From contig JADJYQ010000005.1 in NCBI GenBank assembly GCA_016719615.1, positions 402,001-466,000 of the forward strand: a DNA stretch of 64,000 bases. Direction: 5' to 3'. A program made the translations under genes and the position numbers. Each line of letters begins with the position of its first letter. Within the stretch, counting starts at the first letter, position 1. Positions 51,411 through 60,644 of the stretch are shown here, one piece after another. This DNA comes from Saprospiraceae bacterium (GTDB lineage Bacteria > Bacteroidota > Bacteroidia > Chitinophagales > Saprospiraceae). The notes beneath the pieces are model-generated. The model made no database searches. It saw only the letters and a list, made by a program, of their open reading frames with translations, and was not told where the DNA came from.

Positions 51411-54400
51411 ATGAGAAAGGAAAATTTTACAATCCTGTTCCCCACCAAACCAACACTCCGATGGTTTTTATCCATTGGTTTTGTTTGTTTCTTGTTGATT
51501 CAGGAAAATTTCGCACAATGTCCGCTGGCTTGCGATGATCTCGTCCAGGTCTCCGTTGATAATAATTGCGAAGCAAAAATTACGCCCGATATGATCCTTG
51601 AAGATCCGGGTGTTGGTTGTATTTATACCGTTGTGGTATTTGGCCCAACTGGGGTTCCTTTGCCAAACGCAACAGTGACTTCAGCCCATATTGGAAAAAC
51701 GCTCACCGTAGCGGTTTACCTAGGCAATAATTCCTGTTGGGGTTCTATCTATGTGGAAGATAAATATCCGCCGGAGATAAGATGCCCTGAACCGGACACT
51801 GTATTTTGCAATCAGAAAAACTATGTTCTCGAAAATCCATTGGTAATTGACAATTGTTCAGACACAACACGTCATGTCATTTCGGATGTCATTATTAAAT
51901 TTGATTGTGATTCCTTGCCAAACATTATTGGAAAAAGGGTCATCACTTATTACTATACGGATAGAAGTGGCAATCACTCTGATACATGCGAACAATGTGT
52001 GTATTTTAGAAAAATTGATCCTCTTGTAGATATTGTTTGGCCAGCAGATACCATATTCGATTGTCTCGATTTGGATACAGTACCATTTCCATCCATAACT
52101 GGAGTTCCTACAGTTGCTGGCGAAGCCATTTATCCTGAGTGGAGTGTATGTAAAATTGCAGTTTCTTATGAAGACCAAATCTTGCCAGTTTGTCCTAAGA
52201 CTTTTAAAGTTTTAAGAAAATGGACCTATATTGATTGGTGTCGCCCAAATGGACAAAATGTTTACTTCCATTATCAAGTCATCAAAATAGTTGATGAGCG
52301 CGGACCTTTAGTTACATGCGCTTTAAATGTAACGATCAGCACAGATGTCTGGAAATGTAGTGGTACAGCTTTGCTTGCTCCACCCACCGTTATTGAAGAA
52401 TGCAGCAGAACTACTGTAAAAGTCGGCTATAAAATAGCCTCTCCTACCGGTTCTCCAACATACGAAGGAACTTCTTCTGCCAATGTTACAAAACTATCAA
52501 ATGGTCTATATAGTATTACGGATTTGCCTTTGGGATTGAATTGGGTGATATTCCAGGTAACCGACGAATGTGGAAACTATACCGATTGTGCAACAGAAGT
52601 TTTCGTGGAGGATAAAATTCCACCCATTGCAGTTTGTGATCAAAAAACAGTGGTAACACTTACCATTGATGGAAGCGCGAAAGTAGAAGCGGCAACTTTT
52701 GATGATCGTTCACACGACAATTGCGGAATCCGTCGATATGAAGCCAAACGAATGGACGATGGGGTACCTTGTGATACAGCCTACAATGGAGATGAATGGG
52801 GACCTTTTGTCTATTTTTGTTGCGCAGATATAGGCAAGACTTTAATGGTTGGTTTTAGAGTCTGGGATATTCATGGAAATTCCAATACTTGTATGGTAGA
52901 AATTGAAGTACAAGATAAATTAGCACCTTATATTTTCTGTCCACCGGATATTACAGTTTCCTGTGAATTTGATTACGCTGATTATTCAGTTTTCGGCACT
53001 GTAAGAGAAAATCCAGCCGATCGCAAGACCTTTGTCATCAAAGATAAATATTTAAAGCATTCTGCTCCATTGATTGATGGATATGCCTATGATGGTTGTG
53101 GTGTAGATGTCATAGAAACGGTAACCACTGATTTAAAATGTGGACAGGGATATATTTATCGAAAATTTGAAGCCAAAGACCCCGGAGGTTTGGTTTCTAC
53201 TTGTACGCAACGCATTCGAATTGTTGATTCTACCGCAAATAATGTATCTGTACAATGGCCAATAGATTATTTCAGTAATTCAAATTGTTTATCCAAACCA
53301 CAACTTTCGCCCGACATTACTGGCAAACCTTGGGTTTATGGAGCTGATAAATGTTCAAACGTAGTTACCACTTATGATGATCTGGTATTTACTTTAGATC
53401 CGGATGCCTGTTTGAAGATTTTAAGAAAATGGGTAGTTATCGATTGGTGTGTATGGAATCCAAATCAACAGAACTCTCCTGGTTATTGGACATGGACGCA
53501 AGTCATTAAAATTACAAACACGGTACCTCCAAGGTTCTTAACCAGTTGTAATAACAGAACGATAGATGTATTTGGACCGGGATGTGGCGGAAATATAGAT
53601 CTTATAGCTTCAGCTGATGATGATTGTACTGATTCATCAGATCTCGTATGGCATCACCATATCGATTTGTACAACGACAACATTGTTGACAGTAGTTATG
53701 TAGGCTCAGGTAAATCAATATCTGCTTATTTCCCAATAGGGGTTCATAAGGTGACTTTCACCGTATGGGACGCTTGCAACAACAAATCAACATGTAGTTA
53801 CCTGCTTACTGTTCGCGATGGTAAGAAACCAACTCCATATTGTATTGGCCACATCGTTACTACTGTTATGCCTAGTACACTGAGTGTAGAGATATGGGCT
53901 AAGGACTTTAATATAAACAGTGAGGATAATTGCACTCCAAAAGATAGCTTAAAATATTACTTCCTGATCAACGGACGATTCGAACCATCTATGTTATTCA
54001 CTTGCTCAAACATTGGTGTCAATATCGTTAGGGTTTATGTAGTCGATCAGGCTGGCAATTCTGAATATTGCGAAGTTCAATTAGATGTTCAGGATCCTAA
54101 TAAGGTATGTCCAACGGGATTGACCATACAAGGAAAAGTGACAACCATTACAAATAGTCCTGTAGAAGGGGTGTCTGCGATTTGGGAAAGACCCAGCCCT
54201 GCAGGAACCAACACGACTTACACGGATAAAAATGGAGTGTTTGCATTCAATTATATCACTCCCGGAATGAATTACAATATTCGTGCAGAAAAGACCAATG
54301 GCAATTATGTGAATGGAGTAAGTACTTATGATATCGTATTGATCCAAAAGCATATACTTGGAATTCAAACCTTTGATTCTCCGTATAAATTTCTTGCAGC

Positions 54401-55355
54401 CGACGTCAACGCGAGTTGTTCAATCACAGCTGCAGATATTTCTGAAATCAGAAGATTGATTCTGGGAATCACGAACAAATTTGAAAAATCACCATCCTGG
54501 AAATTCGTGCCGGTCAATGCGACAGTGCCTAGTCCGATGGATCCATGTGCTTTCAAATCAGTGATCAATTACAATCTGATCAACAGAAATCAATTGACTG
54601 CCGATTTCTTCGGAATGAAGATGGGTGATATTAACATCGACGTCGATGCCAGTAATGCGCAACAAACAACCGTTAGGAATGTAAACAAACGTTTGTTAGT
54701 TATTGATGACATGGCATTGGAAGCTGGAAAAGAATACAGAATTCCGGTTTATTTTGAAACGGCAACACATCTCGAAGGAATGCAGTTATCCATGCAGTTT
54801 GATGATAAGCGCGTTAAGGTACTTGGACTTGAACCAGGTAAAATACAAATCAGCGATGAGGAATTTAATGTACAATCAAATGAAATCCGCATTGCCTTAG
54901 GACAACAGATTAGTTATCAATTGAGTGCAAATGATATTATTTGGTATCTGGTCGTAAAACCAATTGTACCCGTACAAAATGCAAAATGGATATCTCTTTC
55001 TCAAGTTTTAAAACCTGAATGTTATAATGAAAACCTTGAAATCATGACTGTTGATTTGAAGGTACGCGGTGAATTGGAATCCGAAAAGATACAAACTTCA
55101 GTGTTTTATCAAAATCAACCGAATCCATTCAAAGAATCGACCAAAATTGCCTTTGAGTTGACAAATGATCAGGAAGTAGAATTCATTGCCTACGAACTCG
55201 ATGGCAAAGTGATCTACAGATCTAAGAAGGCATATACAAAAGGTTACCATGAGTTGGAGCTGAAATCACAAGAATTGAATACCTATGGAGTTTTCTTCCT
55301 GCAGATGAATACCATAGATTTTACAGATACAAAACGATTAATTCTTATCAGATGA
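51411..55355 (+). CDS. Giant Cys-rich T9SS-secreted protein with HYR-like repeats, dockerin-like and cohesin-like segments
   Basis: About 1314 residues from the ATG at 51411 (signal peptide ending ENFAQ); the longer upstream frame adds 21 residues before the signal and is rejected. The body has repeated Cys-rich modules with a recurring LRKWxxIDWC core at two places and DxxPPxxxC-type HYR-like repeats. Residues near 950-1025 resemble dockerin repeats (STYDIVLIQKHILG, then DVNASCSITAADISEIRRLILG); a cohesin-like beta-sandwich follows at about 1085-1180; the last 80 residues are a T9SS type A CTD (QNQPNPFKESTKIAF). Probably a surface adhesin or scaffold. No enzymatic motif seen. Confidence 0.83.
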   Translation: MRKENFTILFPTKPTLRWFLSIGFVCFLLIQENFAQCPLACDDLVQVSVDNNCEAKITPDMILEDPGVGCIYTVVVFGPTGVPLPNATVTSAHIGKTLTVAVYLGNNSCWGSIYVEDKYPPEIRCPEPDTVFCNQKNYVLENPLVIDNCSDTTRHVISDVIIKFDCDSLPNIIGKRVITYYYTDRSGNHSDTCEQCVYFRKIDPLVDIVWPADTIFDCLDLDTVPFPSITGVPTVAGEAIYPEWSVCKIAVSYEDQILPVCPKTFKVLRKWTYIDWCRPNGQNVYFHYQVIKIVDERGPLVTCALNVTISTDVWKCSGTALLAPPTVIEECSRTTVKVGYKIASPTGSPTYEGTSSANVTKLSNGLYSITDLPLGLNWVIFQVTDECGNYTDCATEVFVEDKIPPIAVCDQKTVVTLTIDGSAKVEAATFDDRSHDNCGIRRYEAKRMDDGVPCDTAYNGDEWGPFVYFCCADIGKTLMVGFRVWDIHGNSNTCMVEIEVQDKLAPYIFCPPDITVSCEFDYADYSVFGTVRENPADRKTFVIKDKYLKHSAPLIDGYAYDGCGVDVIETVTTDLKCGQGYIYRKFEAKDPGGLVSTCTQRIRIVDSTANNVSVQWPIDYFSNSNCLSKPQLSPDITGKPWVYGADKCSNVVTTYDDLVFTLDPDACLKILRKWVVIDWCVWNPNQQNSPGYWTWTQVIKITNTVPPRFLTSCNNRTIDVFGPGCGGNIDLIASADDDCTDSSDLVWHHHIDLYNDNIVDSSYVGSGKSISAYFPIGVHKVTFTVWDACNNKSTCSYLLTVRDGKKPTPYCIGHIVTTVMPSTLSVEIWAKDFNINSEDNCTPKDSLKYYFLINGRFEPSMLFTCSNIGVNIVRVYVVDQAGNSEYCEVQLDVQDPNKVCPTGLTIQGKVTTITNSPVEGVSAIWERPSPAGTNTTYTDKNGVFAFNYITPGMNYNIRAEKTNGNYVNGVSTYDIVLIQKHILGIQTFDSPYKFLAADVNASCSITAADISEIRRLILGITNKFEKSPSWKFVPVNATVPSPMDPCAFKSVINYNLINRNQLTADFFGMKMGDINIDVDASNAQQTTVRNVNKRLLVIDDMALEAGKEYRIPVYFETATHLEGMQLSMQFDDKRVKVLGLEPGKIQISDEEFNVQSNEIRIALGQQISYQLSANDIIWYLVVKPIVPVQNAKWISLSQVLKPECYNENLEIMTVDLKVRGELESEKIQTSVFYQNQPNPFKESTKIAFELTNDQEVEFIAYELDGKVIYRSKKAYTKGYHELELKSQELNTYGVFFLQMNTIDFTDTKRLILIR

Positions 55356-55382
55356 TAAGGATTGAGTAAATGCAGTGTTATT

Positions 55383-55408
55383 GCCTGATCATGGTGACAT
55401 GGTCAGGC
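55383..55408 (+). terminator. Intrinsic terminator of the giant secreted-protein gene
   Basis: GCCTGATCATG and CATGGTCAGGC form an 11-bp stem with one G-T wobble around a GTGA loop, followed by TTTCTT. It lies 28 nt past the stop. Confidence 0.8.
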
Positions 55409-55570
55409 TTTCTTATGTAAGTAACATAAATCCTTTGAAAAGAATCGATCGGTATGCTTAGAAAAGTATTAATTCAGTGGTCTGATCTTTGTGAACTTGA
55501 GTATTTTACTTAGATTTGCCTAAGTAACACCTGATTCAGAACTTTATTAATCAAGCAAATAAGACTCAAA

Positions 55571-55608
55571 ACTGTTAAAAAAGCCCTGCAATGGTCATTT
55601 TTAACAGT
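55571..55608. promoter_or_regulatory. 11-bp inverted repeat upstream of the cohesin-like gene
   Basis: ACTGTTAAAAA (55571-55581) and TTTTTAACAGT (55598-55608) are perfect inverted copies around a 16-nt spacer, about 60 bp upstream of the -7 box. Symmetry and position suit a dimeric regulator-binding site; a hairpin terminator is less likely because no gene ends close by. Confidence 0.45.
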
Positions 55609-55667
55609 AAAAACGAATGTATTATATAAATTTCTTATATTCATTATAAAGATTATTAAAGCTATAT

Positions 55668-55675
55668 TAATTTTG
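55668..55675 (+). promoter_or_regulatory. -7 promoter box of the cohesin-like/SprB gene (TAATTTTG)
   Basis: TAATTTTG is a full TAnnTTTG match, 43 nt before the ATG at 55719. Confidence 0.55.
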
Positions 55676-55718
55676 TAAATGGTTTGGAGTCCATTATTTT
55701 ACCCGAATCCAGTAAACT

Positions 55719-58700
55719 ATGAAAAATTACGTTCTGCTCTTCCTCAGCTTTTTCGTTTGTTTTAACCTGTCAGCTCAGGTAAATCTTACGATTGCCAATG
55801 TATCCGGTAATAAGAATGATACAGTCCAGGTTCCCGTCACGGTATCAGGATTCAACAACATATTGGCCACTCAGTATTCCTTTAGCTATGATTCCAATGT
55901 TCTGGCGATAGTGGATGTGATCAAAACAGCCAATTATGATGTCAATTTTTCAACCCATGTCGGGAGTGCCAGTGTCAAAAATGGCCAGATAGGTTTTACC
56001 TGGGACGCTCCGGGAGGTACTGGCAAAAATCTTGCAAATGGGGCAACCTTGTTTACGGTTCGGTTCCGACTCATCGGCAAGGAATGCGACTCGTCATTTG
56101 TAAGACTTACAAACAAACCAACTTCAATAGAAGTCCTAGATGGGAATTTTGATGAAGTTAGTCTCACTTCTACAGATGGAAAAGTTAAAATCAATGGCGC
56201 AGGTTGTCAGGGTGGTGGTCCTCCGCCGGATACCAGCGGACTTCAAATCATCGCCTCTACAGAAACAACACCGGCAGGTGTCGTAAAATGCATAAAAGTA
56301 ACTACGAAAAATTTTAAACTTATACAGACAGGGCAGTTTACCATGCATTGGAACACGGCCGTCGCAGTTTTTGACACTTTAAATTCAGCAGCCTGGTCGC
56401 TATCCTGGGGTCAGAATTACGCAGCTTTACCTGATAGAAGTGGGGTTCAGATTAACTGGGATGCCGGTCGGGATCCAATTACGCTGGCTGACAACACAAC
56501 CTTGTTTGAGGTTTGTTTGCGCCCGGTTGGCAATCCGGGAGCTATGACTGATATCACTTTTGATGGAGTACCTGTGATCGTTGAATTTACCAATGGCAAT
56601 GGCGATGTAGTGCCCGTAAAATTTACTTCTGGAAAATTAACCATCACTGATGCTCCTGCAAAAACCTTGCATCTTTATGTACGAGATACAATGGTAGAAG
56701 AAGGTGCTGAATTTTGCATCCCTATTCGGGTTGATGGTTTTAAATGCGTTCAGAATTTTCAGTTCAGCATGAAGTTCGATAATACAAAACTCAGTTTTAA
56801 AAGAATCAGTGGGATTGTTTTGCCTGGATTAGGACCAAACAATTTTAATGTGGTTAAAGATTCTATCCGGGTTACCTGGGATTCACAAGCTGGTCCGCAA
56901 GATCTTGCCAATGGCGCATCCATGTTTTCGGTATGCTTTGAATCACTTTTAGCTGCTCCAAATTGTCCATTTGATACCAAAATTCAGTTTACCGATTTAT
57001 TAGGCAGTCCATTGGAATTTTCTGATTGCAACAGTGATAATTTTGCAGTGACCAAAGGTGAACCTGATTTTACGGTAAAATGTCGAACAGTAATGATACC
57101 TGTAAGTATTACAATAGGTACAAAGACCAATGTAAAATGTAATGGGGAATGCAATGGCAGTGTAAGCAATACACAGATCACTGGTGGTAAAGGTCCGTTT
57201 CGCTATGAATGGCAACTTCAACCTTCTGGAGCCGTCGTCTCCACAGTATTGGCACCTACCGACCTGTGTGCAGGTGAATATAGATTGGTTGTCATCGACG
57301 AAGGCAATGGAAATGCAAGGACAACATCTGTAATAGTTGTAATTACGCAGCCCGATGAACTTGTTTGTTCTGCGGTAGTAACTCACGTACAAACTGTTAG
57401 CGATGGCAAAATAGATTTAACGGTCATGGGTGGAACTCCACCTTATACTTTCAAATATTTCAGACTTCCTAACAAACCCAATCCGCCTCGAACAGAAGAA
57501 GATCCCATGAATCTTACAGCGGTTTGTTATGAGCTTATGATAACGGATGCAAATGGATGTACTAAAATGGATACGTTTTGTGTTAACCCTGCACCTTTAA
57601 AAATTGTAAGTTTTATAAAGTTAGATTCCAACCGCTGCTTTGGCGATTGCCGGGGTGTTTTGAATGTATCTGCCTCCGGAGGAAAAACTCCATACCAGTT
57701 AGCACAATGGAGTAATGGAGATCGCGGAAATATCGCAGACTCTTTGTGTGCGGGAAGATATTGTGTCACAGTTACAGATGCCGATGGCAACACCGCCACT
57801 GGTTGCGCCGACATAACCGAACCGGATGAAATTGTGGTTACGCTTGATAGCACCAAGCGATATTCTGGAAATGATGGCGCTACTTATACGACTCCAAAAG
57901 GGGGAACTCCTGGTTACACCTACCAGTGGAGAAATGCAGCCGGCCAAGTAATAAGTAATACAGAAGATCTGCTTAATTGCGCTCCGGGTACTTATGTGTA
58001 CTGCGTTACAGACAAGAATAGTTGCGTCAAATGTGATACGTTTATTTGCGATGCTACAAATACCACACCGCCAACAATTACAGTAAACTTAAATATCGAT
58101 CCAAAACTGGGCAATTTACCAGTGAGTTGCAGGGGAAAATGTGACGGCAAGATTATCGTGGCAGTGACGTCTACTGATCCCAGATTGCCTTATAAATATA
58201 AATGGTCGCATGATACTACATTGAATTCCAATACTGCCACCAATTTATGTCCCAATATCAGCTATCGCGTGACAGTAACAGATGCTGCCGGAAATTCAAA
58301 AGTATCCAATTTATTGTTATTACCGGATGCTCCGGCAATAGACCTTACGGTTAAAAAAATAGCTTGCGCAAGTACTAATATTGATAATAATGGCCGCTAG
58401 GAAGCCCAACTTTCCGGGGCGACAGCACCAGTGACTTATTCCTGGTGTAATGGAAATACTAATAAAATAGCTGATAATTTATCAGCAGGTGACTGCAACT
58501 TACAAATAACAGATGCAAATGGTTGTACAGCTTCAGAAGAGTTTACCGTTTGTATTGGTACCCCAACCGATAACGACTGTTATAAATCAAGATTGGCGAT
58601 ATCTCCAAATGGAGATGGATTCAATGAGTTTTTTGAAATCAATTGTGTAACGAATTTTGAAAATACGCTTACGATATACGACCGGTGGGGTAATCAGGTG

Positions 58701-58850
58701 TTCGGAGCTGTCAATTATTTGAATACCTGGGATGGTAAAGATGATGATGGTAACACTTTGACGGAAGGCACTTATATGTGGATCCTCAAAGTTTTAGAAC
58801 CAGGCAAGAATGATCAATATTTCAGAGGAACGGTCACAATTGTAAGATAA
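55719..58850 (+). CDS. T9SS type B cargo protein with three cohesin-like modules and SprB repeats, interrupted by an in-frame TAG
   Basis: One continuous frame of 1043 sense codons plus an internal TAG at 58398-58400 and the final stop at 58850. Signal peptide 1-20. Three cohesin-like modules lie at about 22-158, 172-312 and 318-450 (each with a QYSFSYDSNVLAI- or QFSMKFDNTKLSF-like strand and LANGATLF). SprB-type repeats follow (SGGKTPYQLAQWSNGD, SCAGRYCVTVTDADGN and similar). After the TAG the frame resumes as EAQLSGATAPVTYSW, completing an SprB repeat, and ends in a type B CTD (ISPNGDGFNEFFEI to FRGTVTIVR). Without readthrough the secretion signal is lost. The SNV could be a sequencing error or a true nonsense mutation. 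Confidence 0.82.
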
Positions 58851-58878
58851 TATAATGTATAATAATATTTTAAATATT

Positions 58879-59880
58879 ATGAAAAAATTAAATATAATAA
58901 GCATTTTGACAGGTGTACTCTTGACTTGGATGTCACAGTCCTTACATGCTCAAGATCATGCAACTGCATTAAAAGCACAGTCAGTTTATAATCATTATTA
59001 CTTGAATTTGTTCTTGCTAAATCCTGCTGCTACAGGCATGTCAGGACAAAGCCAATTATTATTCAATTTCAGGAATCAATGGTCCGGATTTGAAGGCGCG
59101 CCTAAAGCTCTGACCTTGGGTATTGATGGCAGTCCGGCAAATAATATGGGACTGGGGGCCATGGTTTACAATGAAAATTATGGTGTTGCAAATCGCTTTC
59201 TAGGACAATTGAATTATGCTTACCATTTTAAGCCTAACGAAGATATGAAAATGTCATTGGGTATTTCAGGAGCATATATTCAATATAATCTTGATAATGA
59301 AGCTATTACGGACCCGAATCACCAAAACCCGGATCCGGTTATTAACAGAGCAGTAAATGGTGAAAAGTATTTTGCAGCTGATTTTGGCTTTTATTCAGAA
59401 ATAAAAGGGAAGTATCGCATTGGGATTAGCATTCCACATCTAGTTCAAACTAAATTGGATGATTCCAATATTACTTCTACAAGCCCGGAGGAAGATAAAC
59501 CGGTGAGTTTTACTGCATTTTTAGGAGGCATTTGGCGTTTACCCGAATACAGAGTAGTGTTAGAACCTTCTTTAGGTTTGCGCAAAATTTCGGACGCTCC
59601 TTTTGGAACAGATCTCAATATTCTAGCGAAATTGATGGATGAAAGACTTTATGCCGGTTTTACCTATAGTTTCAACCCTTCATGGCATCGCATCGCAATG
59701 TTAGCGGGCATTAAATTGGACCGCTTAGGCATATTTTATTCTTACGATCAGTCGTATTTGGAGTTCCAGAATTTTAATAATGGTTCCCACGAGTTGACGC
59801 TGACATTTGGTTTGAATAAAAAGAAGGAGGTCATAGAAGAGGCTGTTAAGCCAGCTATGGAGCCGGAAATGCCCAAATAA
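58879..59880 (+). CDS. PorP/SprF-family type IX secretion membrane protein
   Basis: A 333-residue outer-membrane barrel-type protein with signal peptide (ending SLHAQ) and the family segments NPAATGMSGQSQLLFNFRNQW, GLGAMVYNENYG and LNYAYHFKPNEDMKMSLG. In Flavobacterium johnsoniae SprF is needed for surface delivery of SprB; PorP/SprF proteins generally pair with type B CTD cargo. It lies 28 nt after the type B cargo gene, the expected arrangement. Start set at the ATG at 58879 because of the signal peptide; the longer frame adds eight residues. Confidence 0.93.
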   Translation: MKKLNIISILTGVLLTWMSQSLHAQDHATALKAQSVYNHYYLNLFLLNPAATGMSGQSQLLFNFRNQWSGFEGAPKALTLGIDGSPANNMGLGAMVYNENYGVANRFLGQLNYAYHFKPNEDMKMSLGISGAYIQYNLDNEAITDPNHQNPDPVINRAVNGEKYFAADFGFYSEIKGKYRIGISIPHLVQTKLDDSNITSTSPEEDKPVSFTAFLGGIWRLPEYRVVLEPSLGLRKISDAPFGTDLNILAKLMDERLYAGFTYSFNPSWHRIAMLAGIKLDRLGIFYSYDQSYLEFQNFNNGSHELTLTFGLNKKKEVIEEAVKPAMEPEMPK

Positions 59881-60092
59881 CTTCCCATTCCATTTCATTG
59901 AACCTGAGATGAATAGGTAATTTTGGTTCCATCGGACAATAAATTCTTACATCGAATTATTAAGGATTCTCTATTGCTTACATCGAAATTAGAAGGTGAA
60001 GGGTAAAGCATGTGAGCTTTTCCTACTTTAGGGCAGGTCATTCTTTTCAATAATAGAAAAAGCAAATGCGATGGACAAAAATTACGCTATTT

Positions 60093-60530
60093 TTAGTTAG
60101 TTCCCATCCTGACTCTAATGATCATCGCTTTGATCTCATCTGTAACTTCAAATACAACACCTTCGACGACTTCTCCTTTGTCATTTGTATACATCTGCAT
60201 AAACATGGTCTTTTCAGGGTTTACCATGATTGACCAATCAACGGGTTCACCGTTTTGATTTTTTAATGGAAAATCTTTCTTAAAGGATCCGCCGGTACCT
60301 AATTTGTACATTTCTATCAAATTCAACTTTTTGAGTCCGGTAGGTTCATAAAATCCTTCAGGTGTTGTAATCATAAATGGGTCGTTGGAATCTAAAGTGG
60401 GTTTATCTGAACTATTCGAAATATCATTTTGTTCCTGACCAACTTCTTCTTTAGAAACTTCATTTTTATTTGGACTATCTGAACATCCTAAAACTAGAAT
60501 TGAAAAAAATAAAATTAAATGTGTTTTCAT
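60093..60530 (-). CDS. Small lipoprotein of unknown function
   Basis: A 145-residue lipoprotein with signal ending LVLGC (Cys16), an acidic Ser/Asn-rich linker (residues 20-50) and a globular part with GFYEPTGLKKLNLIEMYKLG and VVEGVVFEVTDEIK. I do not recognise a family. It is divergent from the FG-GAP gene. The 212-base spacer to its left has nothing I can support. Confidence 0.7.
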   Translation of the reverse strand: MKTHLILFFSILVLGCSDSPNKNEVSKEEVGQEQNDISNSSDKPTLDSNDPFMITTPEGFYEPTGLKKLNLIEMYKLGTGGSFKKDFPLKNQNGEPVDWSIMVNPEKTMFMQMYTNDKGEVVEGVVFEVTDEIKAMIIRVRMGTN

Positions 60531-60618
60531 GCAAACTTATTTTGGCGCAAATTTAGAAGAATTACAAAGTTCATTCCCTAAATCCTTGTTAATTTGGTTT
60601 TTACAAAATGATCTTTGG

Positions 60619-60626
60619 TAAATTTG
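60619..60626 (+). promoter_or_regulatory. -7 promoter box of the FG-GAP/ASPIC gene (TAAATTTG)
   Basis: TAAATTTG matches TAnnTTTG, 18 nt before the ATG at 60645. A TTTG at 60593-60596 lies 22 nt upstream and could be the -33 element; this is the best complete promoter in the window. Confidence 0.65.
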
Positions 60627-60644
60627 CAATCCAAATTTTAAAGG

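Larger units (their letters stand above)
55356..55718. other. Intergenic region with terminator, inverted repeat and promoter
   Basis: A 363-base spacer between two T9SS cargo genes. It holds a terminator hairpin (55383-55408), an 11-bp inverted repeat (55571-55608) and a -7 box (55668-55675), each listed separately. Nothing else is supported. Confidence 0.7.

Noticed and set aside
55934..57947. Several long minus-strand frames antisense to the cohesin/SprB gene
   Set aside because: They lack family features and starts, and oppose a gene with clear domains; they reflect codon bias of the real gene.
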